Origin: WSXY01 sp038325105
GTDB lineage: Bacteria; Actinomycetota; Coriobacteriia; Anaerosomatales; Anaerosomataceae
Length of the DNA: 25,822 nucleotides
Assembly: GCA_038325105.1 (NCBI GenBank)
Contig: JBBQIR010000030.1
Coordinates: 1-25,822 of the forward strand
Reading direction: 5' to 3'
Of the stretch, positions 1 through 7,428 are shown in pieces. The translations under genes were made by a program, and so were the position numbers. Position 1 is the first letter of the stretch; every line of letters starts with the position of its first letter. The notes below the pieces were generated by a model, which worked only from the letters and a program-made list of their open reading frames with translations, did no database searches and was not told the origin of the DNA.

Positions 1-197
1 CCAGGCGTCTTGCCGCCCTGGAGCACCGCAAACCGGTTGATGAAGTCGACCCGGCCAAGCAGCAGCCCGATCGGCGGCATGATGACGTCCTTAACGAGCG
101 AGTTCACGATTGCCGTGAACGCAGCGCCGATGACGACACCAACGGCGAGGTCGATCGCGTTGCCCTTAAGCGCGAACTCCTTGAACTCCTTCAGCAT
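1..197 (-). CDS. mscL: Large-conductance mechanosensitive channel MscL (5' part)
   Basis: The first 65 codons of MscL, the membrane channel that opens under hypo-osmotic shock to release solutes. Reading from the ATG at 197, the product starts MLKEFKEFALKGNAIDLAVG, followed by an alanine/valine/isoleucine-rich first membrane helix (about residues 15-40) and a VIMPPIGLLLG stretch. This is the conserved MscL N-terminus: cytoplasmic helix, then pore-lining TM1 with its GxxxG/AxxxA-like small-residue pattern. An AAAGGA ribosome site lies about 8 bases upstream of the ATG. The remainder (periplasmic loop, TM2 and C-terminal helix) lies beyond the left edge. It is transcribed away from the toxin-antitoxin pair to its right. 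Confidence 0.93.
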   Translation of the reverse strand, partial: MLKEFKEFALKGNAIDLAVGVVIGAAFTAIVNSLVKDVIMPPIGLLLGRVDFINRFAVLQGGKTP

Positions 198-304
198 GGT
201 GAATTCCTTTCGCTTGCATCAGCAGCAAGTATGCCTCAACTCGGCGGGTTAGGTCGTGGCAAGGATTCGGATAGCGCCGGTCGCTACGATGTGACTGCGT
301 CTTG

Positions 305-333
305 GTGAGTGCTATCATAGTGCTATCACTCAC
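305..333 (+). promoter_or_regulatory. Operator/promoter of the toxin-antitoxin operon
   Basis: Two copies of AGTGCTATCA sit head to tail at 308-317 and 319-328, an 11-bp period or one helical turn. They are framed by an inverted repeat, GTGAGTG at 305-311 and CACTCAC at 327-333. A TGCTATCAT sequence at 310-318 reads as an extended -10 element, so the repeats overlap the likely promoter. This arrangement suits autorepression by a dimeric ribbon-helix-helix antitoxin. The repeats are seen directly; the regulatory role is inferred. Confidence 0.6.
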
Positions 334-350
334 TCCCGAGGAGGCATGCC

Positions 351-587
351 ATGCCTGATTTGCTCATCCGCAACGTCTCGGAGGACCTCGTTGCCAAGCT
401 CAAGGAGCGCGCCGCAGCCAAGAACCACTCGCTTCAGGTGGAGCTCACCTCGATCCTGCACGCCGCCGTGAAGCCCACCTGGGAAGAGTGGCTCGCGAAG
501 GCCGACGAGTTCCGCGCCAAGTCCAGGGAGTGGAACATCACCGATGACAGCACCGACCTCATCCGTGAGGACCGGGACTCGCGATGA
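351..587 (+). CDS. vapB: Ribbon-helix-helix antitoxin, VapB/FitA type
   Basis: A 78-residue protein whose first 40 residues (MPDLLIRNVSEDLVAKLKERAAAKN, continuing into a second helix with SLQVEL) match the FitA-like ribbon-helix-helix fold. A short beta strand pairs in the dimer and contacts DNA, and two helices follow. The acidic, charged C-terminal half (about residues 45-78) would be the toxin-binding tail. The start is fixed by a strong GAGGAGG at 338-344, six bases before the ATG. The stop overlaps the toxin start as ATGA (584-587), so the two are translationally coupled. It probably neutralises the downstream PIN nuclease and represses its own promoter together with it. VapB is a family-level name; the exact subtype is not certain. 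Confidence 0.88.
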   Translation: MPDLLIRNVSEDLVAKLKERAAAKNHSLQVELTSILHAAVKPTWEEWLAKADEFRAKSREWNITDDSTDLIREDRDSR

Positions 588-1000
588 GGGGTATCGTCGC
601 CGACGCATCCGTTGTGGTGAAGTACCTGTTCGAGGAAGCCGACTCGGCTGCGGCGATACGACTGCTCGAGGACTCTCAGGATGTCGTCGCACCGGAACTC
701 GTGTTCGCCGAGTGCGGGAACGCTGTCTGGAAGCGGGCACGGGGCGGCATGCTGACGGGAGAGGCTGCTCTCGACGCGTTGGAGCTTCTCGACGAGTTGT
801 CGCTGCAGCCGCTCCCCCTCGCCGACCTCACCGCCGACGCGCTCGCCATCGCGCTCAAGTTCAATCACTCGATCTACGACTGCTACTACGTGGCGGCGGC
901 CATCCACACCGGCCACACGCTTGTAACTGCCGACCGCATCCTCGCGGGAATCGCGCGCGAAGTCGGCCTCGGCGAGCAGGTGCTGCTCCTCGGCGAGTAG
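584..1000 (+). CDS. vapC: PIN-domain ribonuclease toxin, VapC type
   Basis: A 138-residue PIN-domain protein. The four acidic residues that bind the metal in this fold are visible: D7 (in IVADASVVVKY), E43 (AECGNAVWK), D99 (IYDCYYVAAA) and D117 (VTADRI). VapC toxins are Mg-dependent endonucleases that cut tRNA or rRNA when released from the antitoxin. Length and gene order (antitoxin first, 4-bp overlap) are typical of vapBC operons. No residue loss suggests inactivation. Downstream is a short GC-rich convergent gap before pheA. The RNA target cannot be read from sequence. Confidence 0.9.
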   Translation: MRGIVADASVVVKYLFEEADSAAAIRLLEDSQDVVAPELVFAECGNAVWKRARGGMLTGEAALDALELLDELSLQPLPLADLTADALAIALKFNHSIYDCYYVAAAIHTGHTLVTADRILAGIAREVGLGEQVLLLGE

Positions 1001-1049
1001 GCTGACCAGTCGCGGTCGTCGCACCCGGCGCCGCGCCGTACGCGCGCCG

Positions 1050-1868
1050 CTACGCTTTCGGGTAGCTTCCGAGCACCTTGACCTCGCGAAGCTTGAGGCG
1101 CAGGCAGTCAAGCGCGAGCCGCACGTGGGCGTCCTCAATGTGTCCCTCACAGTCGATGAAGAACATGTAGTCGCCAAGCTGCCGCTTGGTGGGACGCGAC
1201 TGGATCTTGGTGAGGTTGATGTCGCCGTAGGCGAACTCCGAGAGGATCATCAGTAGGGCGCCCGGCCGATCCTTCTTCATGAACAGTGCAAGCGAGGTCT
1301 TGTCTCGGCCGGTGCGCTCGCGAATGCCGCGCCCGATCACCACGAAGCGAGTCTGGTTGCCCGCGTAGTCCTCGACGCCCGCGTGCAGTGTCTCGGCGCC
1401 GTAGAGCTCGGCGGCATGCGCGGTGCCTAGCGCGGCTACGCCCGGCGACGCCACCGCCGTTTGCACTGCCTCGGCATTCGAGTTCGCGGCGACGATCGGG
1501 CGGCCCGGCAGGTTGCGCTCAAGCCAGCGGCGGCACTGACCGCTCGCCTGCGGGTGCGCGACCACCGAGGTTATGTCGGCCATTGCCGTACCCGGGGCGG
1601 CCAGCAGCGAGAAGTGGATGTCGAGCACCAACTCGGACTGAATCTCGAGCTGCGTGTCGAACACGAGTCCGTCCATCGTTGCCGGCACCGAGCCTTCGAT
1701 CGAGTTCTCGATGGGGGCGACGCCGATATCGGCCCGTCCCCGGTCGACGGCCTCGAACACCTCGCCGATCGTCGTGCACTCAACCGGCTCCACGCCGGGA
1801 ATGCCGAGGCGAAGCAACGCCTCCTCGGAGAACGTGCCTGCCGGACCGAGGAATGCGCAACGCGTCAT
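1050..1868 (-). CDS. pheA: Prephenate dehydratase
   Basis: A 272-residue stand-alone prephenate dehydratase that converts prephenate to phenylpyruvate in phenylalanine synthesis. The catalytic domain starts at residue 3 with CAFLGPAGTFSEEA and carries the ENSIEGSV motif (54-61) and the catalytic TRF triad (173-175). It is followed by an ACT regulatory domain with PGAL (202-205) and QSRP (223-226), the counterparts of the GALV and ESRP motifs that bind phenylalanine for feedback inhibition. No chorismate mutase domain is present, as usual outside the enterobacteria. The ATG overlaps the stop of the upstream GGDEF gene by four bases (1865-1868), so it is co-transcribed with it, an unusual partner for an amino-acid gene. 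Confidence 0.95.
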   Translation of the reverse strand: MTRCAFLGPAGTFSEEALLRLGIPGVEPVECTTIGEVFEAVDRGRADIGVAPIENSIEGSVPATMDGLVFDTQLEIQSELVLDIHFSLLAAPGTAMADITSVVAHPQASGQCRRWLERNLPGRPIVAANSNAEAVQTAVASPGVAALGTAHAAELYGAETLHAGVEDYAGNQTRFVVIGRGIRERTGRDKTSLALFMKKDRPGALLMILSEFAYGDINLTKIQSRPTKRQLGDYMFFIDCEGHIEDAHVRLALDCLRLKLREVKVLGSYPKA

Positions 1869-3439
1869 GAGGTCTCCTCTTCGGGCTTGGCGGGCACGGT
1901 CGGCCTACCCAGTCTCGTCATTCTGATCCGTGGTGCTCGTACGCGGTCCTTGCCGAGCGTCTTCGCCTGGTAGACGGCATCGTCTGCCGCCTTGAGCAAC
2001 GTTTCCTTGTCGTCGGCGTGTGCAGGGAAACTTGCGAGTCCGATGCTCACCGTCACGCGCACCGTGCGCTCGCCATCCGCATCCGGAAACCGGTGCAGCG
2101 ACACGGCCTCACGGATCTTCTCGGCCACGATGAAGGAACCTGCCGAGTCCGTCTCGGGCAGCAGAACGGAGAACTCCTCGCCGCCGTAGCGGGCAACCAC
2201 GTCGACCTCGCGCACGTTGGCCTTGAGCACGCGGCCAAGCTCCGAGAGCACAACGTCGCCAACGAGGTGCCCGTGCGTGTCGTTGATCGCCTTGAACGAG
2301 TCGACGTCGAGCATGAGGAACGAGAGCGTCTTGCCGTAGCGACGCGCCCGGCCGATCTCGTCGTCGAGGCGCTGCTGCAAGAACCGGTAGTTGTACAAGT
2401 CGGTCAGCTCGTCAGTGACCGAGAGGCGCTTCGTGAGCTTATAGAGCCGCGAGTTCTCGACCGCAACGACAAGCTCCGACGAGACCGCCGAGAGCACCGT
2501 GCGGTCGTCGGTGTCGAGTGCGTCGATATGCCGCGCGTCGGCGCAGAACACCACGAGCATGCCGTTGTGGTCGAGCAACTCCATGCAGGAGAAGTGCTCG
2601 TCGTCGGCCAGTTCGGCCTCCGCTATCACGCCCGGCCCCGAGTACGAGTACGCCCCCTCGCTGCGCAGTCCCTTGCTTGCCGAGAAGAGCGTCTGCTGTT
2701 TCGCCTTGTCGATCACGAAGATGCACGCGGCAGGGATGTCGATGACCTTCTGCAGGATGTCGATGATGAGCGGCCCCACGGCGTCGAAGTCGAGCGTGGA
2801 GTGAATAATCTCGCTGATCTCAGCGATCGCCTGCATCTCGGCAACGCTTCGCTCGAGCTGCCGGTTGAGCTCAGCAACCTCGATACTGCGCTCCTTGAGC
2901 GACTCCTGCCGCTCGGTCTGCCGCTCCATGAGACGGCTGACCGCGTACCCCATCAAGACGATGGCGACGGCCTTCATCATCACGAAGAAGTACGCCACAG
3001 GGCCGAGAGACGCGTGTGCGCCCGTGAGATGTGCTGACAGGTACGACACAGCGAGAAGCCCCGAGTACACCCAGGCGCTCGTACGCCTGAATATCGCAGC
3101 ATAGATTGCTCCGGCGCAGAGGTAGAACGCATAGAACGGATCCTCGAACGGTAGCGCGGCGCTGGCCAGGAAGGCCAGCCCGACAAGATCGAAAGGAAGT
3201 ACGGTGAGCAGAACCTGCTGGATGCCTGCCGACTTCCCGAAGACGCTCATAGCGACCGCGAAAAGCGTAGCTATCGCAAAGAGCACCACACCCGCGAAGT
3301 AGACGACACCGAGATTGGAGTCCACTATGAAACGCGCCCACACCACGTACATCCCGAGAACGAGCACGGTTCCCGAGATGCGCGCAGTCAGATAGAGGCT
3401 CAGACCAGAGCTGGATGTCACTCGCGCTTCAGACTTCAA
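1865..3439 (-). CDS. Membrane-bound GAF-GGDEF diguanylate cyclase
   Basis: A 524-residue signalling protein. Five or six hydrophobic segments fill residues 13-168, then a charged coiled-coil-like linker (about 168-205), a GAF-like domain (about 205-330) and a C-terminal GGDEF domain. The catalytic signature is GGEEF (419-423), with the metal-binding LDVDSFK (377-383), and an RxxD product-inhibition site (REVD, 410-413) five residues before it. It should therefore make cyclic di-GMP from GTP and be feedback-inhibited. The start is a TTG at 3439-3437 with AAGGGGG six bases upstream; a GTG at codon 7 is the alternative. The membrane part resembles MASE-type sensors but I cannot assign a ligand. 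It is translationally coupled to pheA. Confidence 0.92.
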   Translation of the reverse strand: MKSEARVTSSSGLSLYLTARISGTVLVLGMYVVWARFIVDSNLGVVYFAGVVLFAIATLFAVAMSVFGKSAGIQQVLLTVLPFDLVGLAFLASAALPFEDPFYAFYLCAGAIYAAIFRRTSAWVYSGLLAVSYLSAHLTGAHASLGPVAYFFVMMKAVAIVLMGYAVSRLMERQTERQESLKERSIEVAELNRQLERSVAEMQAIAEISEIIHSTLDFDAVGPLIIDILQKVIDIPAACIFVIDKAKQQTLFSASKGLRSEGAYSYSGPGVIAEAELADDEHFSCMELLDHNGMLVVFCADARHIDALDTDDRTVLSAVSSELVVAVENSRLYKLTKRLSVTDELTDLYNYRFLQQRLDDEIGRARRYGKTLSFLMLDVDSFKAINDTHGHLVGDVVLSELGRVLKANVREVDVVARYGGEEFSVLLPETDSAGSFIVAEKIREAVSLHRFPDADGERTVRVTVSIGLASFPAHADDKETLLKAADDAVYQAKTLGKDRVRAPRIRMTRLGRPTVPAKPEEETS

Positions 3440-3474
3440 CCACTGCCCCCTTGTGGCGGGTGACCTTGGGAAAG

Positions 3475-3482
3475 AGTATAAC
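3475..3482. promoter_or_regulatory. Overlapping divergent -10 candidates
   Basis: In the 104-bp divergent gap between the GGDEF gene and larB, the same bases read TATACT on the minus strand (3480-3475) and TATAAC on the plus strand (3477-3482). Either could be a -10 element. The matching -35 boxes are poor (minus: GTTGGG at 16 bp spacing), so this is a tentative shared promoter. Confidence 0.3.
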
Positions 3483-3543
3483 CTCTAGGGTGGTCGCCCA
3501 ACCCGACTGCCAACGAAAACAGCATCTTCGTTCAGGAGACTTG

Positions 3544-4314
3544 ATGGAACCCGACGCGATCCGCTCCCTCCTCGAAGCCGTAGCCTCCGGCGAGACAACT
3601 CCCGCAGACGCCTTCGGGAAGCTTGAGACGCTCCCGTTCGCAGATCTCGGCCATGCAAAGGTCGACCACCACCGAGAGATGCGCTGCGGCTTCCCTGAGG
3701 TCGTCTTCTGCCAGGGCAAGTCACCCTCCCAGGTGCGGTCGATCGCCCGAGAACTTCTCGAACACGGGGACATCTTCCTCGGCACGCGAGCTTCGGCGTC
3801 GCACTTCCAGTCGGTGGGTCAGGTGGCACTCGATGCGCGGTACTTCGAGGAGTCGCGCCTCATCGTGGTTGACCGGCGCGACCCCCGGCCGCAGCACGGA
3901 CACATCGTGGTCGCGTCGGGCGGCACCGCCGACCAGCCGGTCGCCGAGGAGGCTGCCGTGTCGGCCGAAGTCATGGGAAACCGTGTGAGCCGCGTGTACG
4001 ACGTCGGCGTGGCGGGGCTGCACCGGTTGCTGGCCCACCAAGACGTCCTTCGCGAAGCAAACGTGATCATCGCGGTCGCCGGGATGGAGGGGGCTCTCCC
4101 CTCCCTCGTGGCAGGACTCGTGTCATGCCCGGTCGTGGCGGTTCCCACGTCTATCGGCTACGGAGCGAGCTTCGGCGGCATCGCCGCACTCCTCACCATG
4201 CTCAACTCGTGCGCGTCTGGCATCGGCGTCGTGAACATCGACAACGGCTTCGGTGCTGCGGCGCTGGCAAGCCGCATCAACCAGGCGGCAGCTGCCGCCG
4301 ACGCGATCCGATGA
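3544..4314 (+). CDS. larB: Nickel-pincer nucleotide biosynthesis protein LarB
   Basis: A 256-residue LarB, which carboxylates and hydrolyses nicotinic acid adenine dinucleotide in the first step of nickel-pincer cofactor synthesis. It is related to PurE AIR carboxylase. The C-terminal half shows the PurE-like core: VASGGTADQPVAEEA (123-137), AGMEGALPSLVAGL (179-192), and the segment with C223 in LNSCASG, followed by VVNIDNGFGAA. The equivalent cysteine in Lactiplantibacillus LarB (C221) is the catalytic nucleophile. The ATG at 3544 is chosen because AGGAGA lies just upstream; the frame is open further upstream, but that part overlaps the divergent gene and lacks a ribosome site. It overlaps larC by ATGA at 4311-4314. 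Confidence 0.94.
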   Translation: MEPDAIRSLLEAVASGETTPADAFGKLETLPFADLGHAKVDHHREMRCGFPEVVFCQGKSPSQVRSIARELLEHGDIFLGTRASASHFQSVGQVALDARYFEESRLIVVDRRDPRPQHGHIVVASGGTADQPVAEEAAVSAEVMGNRVSRVYDVGVAGLHRLLAHQDVLREANVIIAVAGMEGALPSLVAGLVSCPVVAVPTSIGYGASFGGIAALLTMLNSCASGIGVVNIDNGFGAAALASRINQAAAAADAIR

Positions 4315-5492
4315 TCGCGTATCTCGACTGCTCCACCGGCATCTCCGGAGACAAGTTCCTCGGCGCGCTCATTGGTGCGGGATTCTCTGCTGAAGCGCTC
4401 CGCGAGTCGCTCGCGCCGCTTGGCTTCGAGGACGCGGTCACCGTGCGCGAGGTGCGCTCCAGTGGTATGGCCGCGATCGGTATCGCAGTCGCCGATGAAC
4501 CCGACGCGCGACTCCGCCACTGGTCCGACATCCGCGCGCTCCTGGAGAGTGCTGCGCTCGACGCGCCCGTGCGCGACGGCGCCCTGCGCGCATTCACCTT
4601 GCTCGCGGAAGCCGAGGCGCGCGTGCACGGCTGCGCGGTCGGCGACGTGCACTTCCACGAGGTCGGTGCGGCCGACACGATCGTTGATATCGTCGGTGTC
4701 GCGGCCGGGCTCAATGCGCTCGGCATCGAGCGGCTCGTGTGCACGCACGTCGCGCTTGGAAGCGGCACGGTCAACACGAGTCACGGCATGCTGCCGGTGC
4801 CCGCCCCCGCAACGGCGGCGCTCCTCGAGGGCGTCCCCGCGTACGGCGGCGACATCGCGAGCGAACTCACTACACCGACAGGCGCGGCACTGCTGCGCGC
4901 GTTCGTCGATGAATACGGCGCGATGCCCGAGATGACTGTGCGCGCAAGCGGCGCCGGCGCCGGAACGCGCGACATCGGCGTTCCCAACATCGCCCGGATC
5001 CTCCTCGGCGATGCGCCCCAGCCCGCTGCCGCCGACCCCGGTACCGAGGATGTCGTCGTACTCGAAAGCAACGTCGATCACCTCTCGGCGGAACACCTCG
5101 CATACGCGGCGGAGCGGCTCCTCGATGCGGGTGCGCTCGACGTCTGGCAGACGCCCATCGTCATGAAGAAGGGGCGCGCGGCTGTCGCACTAAGCGTGCT
5201 CGCAACACCGGATTCTGCCGCCTCGCTCGCAGCCCGGATTATGGGCGAGACGGGGTCGCTCGGCGTTCGCGTGGTTCCCGTGCGTCGCCACATCGCAGAG
5301 CGAGATGTCGTGGAGGTCGAAACGTCGCTCGGACGGGTACGCGTCAAGACGTGGCAGATCGGCGAGCGCTCCGGCGTGCGAGCGGAGTTTGACGACGTCG
5401 CCCGCATCGCAACGGAGAGTGACCGCCCCGCTGCGGAGATCGCCGCGCTACTCGCCGATGAGGCCCGTGCGCTTCTCGGCATGGACTCGTAG
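4311..5492 (+). CDS. larC: Nickel insertion protein LarC
   Basis: A 393-residue LarC, the CTP-dependent cyclometallase that inserts nickel into the dithiocarboxylated pincer nucleotide. Family hallmarks are the N-terminal YLDCSTGISGDKFLGALIGAG, then HFHEVGAADTIVDIVG (114-129), the SHGMLPVPAPATAALL segment and ELTTPTGAALL. A late NVDHLSAEHL stretch precedes the C-terminal nucleotide-binding half. In Lactiplantibacillus the gene is read through a programmed frameshift (LarC1/C2); here it is one uninterrupted frame. It is coupled to larB by a 4-bp overlap. LarE, the sulphur-transferring partner, and a LarA-type racemase are not in this window, so the client enzyme must be elsewhere. Confidence 0.94.
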   Translation: MIAYLDCSTGISGDKFLGALIGAGFSAEALRESLAPLGFEDAVTVREVRSSGMAAIGIAVADEPDARLRHWSDIRALLESAALDAPVRDGALRAFTLLAEAEARVHGCAVGDVHFHEVGAADTIVDIVGVAAGLNALGIERLVCTHVALGSGTVNTSHGMLPVPAPATAALLEGVPAYGGDIASELTTPTGAALLRAFVDEYGAMPEMTVRASGAGAGTRDIGVPNIARILLGDAPQPAAADPGTEDVVVLESNVDHLSAEHLAYAAERLLDAGALDVWQTPIVMKKGRAAVALSVLATPDSAASLAARIMGETGSLGVRVVPVRRHIAERDVVEVETSLGRVRVKTWQIGERSGVRAEFDDVARIATESDRPAAEIAALLADEARALLGMDS

Positions 5493-5510
5493 AGGCGGCC
5501 CGAAGACAGA

Positions 5511-5538
5511 AATCCGCCGGAGGGGCGTCCGGCGGATT
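5511..5538 (+). terminator. Hairpin after larC
   Basis: A perfect 11-bp inverted repeat, AATCCGCCGGA at 5511-5521 and TCCGGCGGATT at 5528-5538, with a 6-base loop, 18 bases after the larC stop. No T-run follows, so it is either a weak or Rho-assisted terminator or a 3'-end stabiliser. It lies between convergent genes and may serve both. Confidence 0.5.
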
Positions 5539-5694
5539 CCATCCGCAGTCGTCAGATTCTTTCCAGCGCCCGCGACAGCGGATCTCGGCGCTAGTGCCCC
5601 GTAAGGAGCACCCTTTGGGTTACTGTCTCTATCGGCTTCCAACACCTGGCAGTTTAATGAATCCTGACGAGCGGATGGTGTGGTGCACACCCGG
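5539..5694. other. Structured convergent intergenic spacer
   Basis: No credible gene. Several further inverted repeats are packed here: AGCGCC/GGCGCT (5565-5570 with 5587-5592), GTGCCCC/GGAGCAC (5594-5600 with 5605-5611) and GGTGTG/CACACC (5677-5682 with 5686-5691). The second pairs fully only in minus-strand RNA, through a G-U pair, which suggests that any functional RNA here would come from read-through of the minus-strand glycosylase gene. Confidence 0.35.
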
Positions 5695-6507
5695 TCAAGC
5701 GATTCGGAAACGCCCGTCGTCCCCGGCAAGAAAACCCTCGGCGACAAGTCCGGTAAGGGCTGTGGCCACGCGCGCCTCGTCGAAGCCGGTGGCGTCGGCA
5801 AGCGCAGTCGCATCCTGGCCGGGACGCGCCGTGATCTCCCGAAGCAGCGCACCGCGCACCTGACGGTTGGATCCCTCGAAGCGCGACTGGCGCGTGTGGT
5901 GCGCGCTGCGCCGGGACGGGTTGGCGACCGTCGCCTTGAGGTGCGTCCCGTAGTCCATGAGCGCGTAGAACCACGTCCGCGGGTCGTCCCGGTCGAGCGT
6001 GGCCTCCACGAGCGGCAGGATTGCGGCATCGGGAACGTCGTCCGCGTCGCCGAAGAACTCGTGCAGGTAAACGCTCCGGATGTTCGTCTCGATGAACGGA
6101 ACCCCCACGCCGAACGCGAATGCGAGAATCTGCGCAGCCGTTGCGTGACCGATGCCTGGAAGCGCCATGAGGTCTTCAAGCGTGTCGGGCACCCGGCTGT
6201 CGTGCTCGGTCACGATTACCTCGGCTGCCACCTTGAGGGACTTCGCGCGGCGGTTGTAGCCGAGACCCGACCACGCGACCAGCACGTCGGCGAGCGGGGC
6301 GGTCGCCAGCGAGTGCACGTCGGGAAAAGCCCGCAGGAAGCTCGCGTACTTCGGCACAACGCGCGAGACCTGGGTCTGCTGCAACATGACTTCGGAGATG
6401 AGAATCTCGTACGGGTCGCGTGTACGGCGCCACGGCAGATCGCGTGCGGCGTTTTCATAGTGGCCGAGGACCATGGCCCGGAACTCATCGTACGCGGTTG
6501 CGTTCAC
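5695..6507 (-). CDS. MutY-like HhH-GPD DNA glycosylase, divergent type
   Basis: A 270-residue helix-hairpin-helix glycosylase related to adenine glycosylase MutY, which removes A opposite 8-oxoG. Visible are PW (25-26), ISEVMLQQTQV with the catalytic-type E39, the hairpin LPGIGHATAAQILAFAFG (116-133) and LMDYG (183-187). Two departures stand out. The usual catalytic Asp segment (VDGNV) reads IETNI, putting Glu at position 140, and the C-terminal four-cysteine [4Fe-4S] loop of MutY is missing, replaced by an NPSRRSAHHTRQSRFEGS segment. The last 50 residues look winged-helix-like rather than MutT-like. The GTG at 6507 is chosen because GGAGG precedes it by five bases; a longer ATG frame from 6642 has no ribosome site and would crowd the sufC promoter. 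Confidence 0.82.
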   Translation of the reverse strand: MNATAYDEFRAMVLGHYENAARDLPWRRTRDPYEILISEVMLQQTQVSRVVPKYASFLRAFPDVHSLATAPLADVLVAWSGLGYNRRAKSLKVAAEVIVTEHDSRVPDTLEDLMALPGIGHATAAQILAFAFGVGVPFIETNIRSVYLHEFFGDADDVPDAAILPLVEATLDRDDPRTWFYALMDYGTHLKATVANPSRRSAHHTRQSRFEGSNRQVRGALLREITARPGQDATALADATGFDEARVATALTGLVAEGFLAGDDGRFRIA

Positions 6508-6666
6508 GCACACCTCCAGCGCGAATCGTAGCTGAAAGCGACCGCATCCGGGACGCTCGCGTGCAGCCACGCACCGCTCAATGGCCTTGGAGGCCAAAGT
6601 TGGGTAGATTGCATCGAGTACGCTGAACGATGAATCATCCACTCCTGGAACGGATCGGGGTGCACT

Positions 6667-7428
6667 ATGGCCGAAAGTACGTCACCGCTCCTCGCGGTCG
6701 AGGACCTGCATGTGAGCGTCGGTGACCGCGAGATTCTGCGCGGCGTCGACCTCGTGATCGCCGAAGGCGAGACGCACGTGCTTCTGGGACCGAACGGCGG
6801 GGGTAAGACAACGCTCCTCAACACGATCATCGGACTACCCAACTACCGGGTGACGCAGGGTCGCATCGTGTTCAAAGGAACCGACCTGGTCGGACTCGAG
6901 ATCGACGAGCGCGCGCGCCTCGGCATCGGCGTCGCCTTCCAGCGCCCGCCGGCCGTGCGGGGTATCCGCCTTCGCCAGCTCATCGAGGTGGCGGCGGGTG
7001 GCGGCGAGAACGACCAGCTCCTCGCCGATCTCATCGGCGAGCTTTCGCTTGAGAAGATGATCGACCGTGACGTGAACATGGGGTTCTCGGGCGGGGAGAT
7101 GAAGCGCTCCGAGATGGCCCAGCTCCTTGCACAGGCGCCCGACCTCACCCTCTTCGATGAGCCGGAGTCCGGCGTGGACCTCGACAACATCGCGGTCGTC
7201 GGCGGCGCGATGAAGCGCCTGCTTAAGGCCGAGCGCGTCGGCAAGTCCAAGCGCTCCGGACTCATCGTGACGCACACCGGTCACATTCTTGAGTACGTCA
7301 ACGGCGACATCGGCCACGTGCTCTACGATGGCCGACTCGCGTGTAAGGGCAACCCGCTCGACCTCATCGGCGAGATCGGGAAGCACGGCTACGACAAATG
7401 TGTGGAGTGTGCGATATGCCAGCGATAA
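6667..7428 (+). CDS. sufC: Fe-S assembly ABC ATPase SufC (SmsC type)
   Basis: A 253-residue SufC, the cytosolic ATPase of the SUF scaffold. Walker A is GPNGGGKTT (41-49), the signature is GFSGGEMKRSEM (139-150), Walker B is LTLFDEPESGVDLDN (160-174) and the switch region is THTGH (202-206). The ESGVDLD wording after Walker B is typical of SufC. The C-terminus ends with a compact CxxCxxC (C245, C248, C251), which E. coli-type SufC lacks. The ATG at 6667 has only a weak GGGG-containing ribosome site. The last 13 bases overlap sufB. With no sufD, sufS, sufU or sufE alongside, the pair matches the minimal SufCB (SMS) system known from archaea and anaerobic bacteria. Confidence 0.94.
   Translation: MAESTSPLLAVEDLHVSVGDREILRGVDLVIAEGETHVLLGPNGGGKTTLLNTIIGLPNYRVTQGRIVFKGTDLVGLEIDERARLGIGVAFQRPPAVRGIRLRQLIEVAAGGGENDQLLADLIGELSLEKMIDRDVNMGFSGGEMKRSEMAQLLAQAPDLTLFDEPESGVDLDNIAVVGGAMKRLLKAERVGKSKRSGLIVTHTGHILEYVNGDIGHVLYDGRLACKGNPLDLIGEIGKHGYDKCVECAICQR

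Noticed and set aside
1026..1049. GC-rich inverted repeat CGGCGC/GCGCCG between vapC and pheA
   Set aside because: Only six pairs, in a stretch where C/G alternation makes such repeats likely by chance, and no T-run.
2018..3037. Long plus-strand frame opposite the GGDEF gene
   Set aside because: Valine/arginine/histidine-rich product typical of the antisense frame of a G+C-rich gene; the minus-strand frame has clear domains.
3415..3543. Upstream extension of the larB frame
   Set aside because: It overlaps the divergent GGDEF gene start, has no ribosome site and no similarity to LarB N-termini; the ATG at 3544 has AGGAGA in place.
5448..6179. A long minus-strand frame with a suggestive tail (ADRDSNPKGAPYGALAPRSA) across the spacer and glycosylase gene
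   Set aside because: It is out of frame with the clear HhH-GPD gene over most of its length, has no ribosome site, and has arginine/serine-rich shadow-frame composition. The tail does not show tRNA arms either: no T-loop GGTTCGA sequence was found on either strand.
6508..6642. ATG-started extension of the MutY-like gene
   Set aside because: The added 45 residues do not resemble the family and would leave almost no room for the sufC promoter; a GTG with GGAGG is better.
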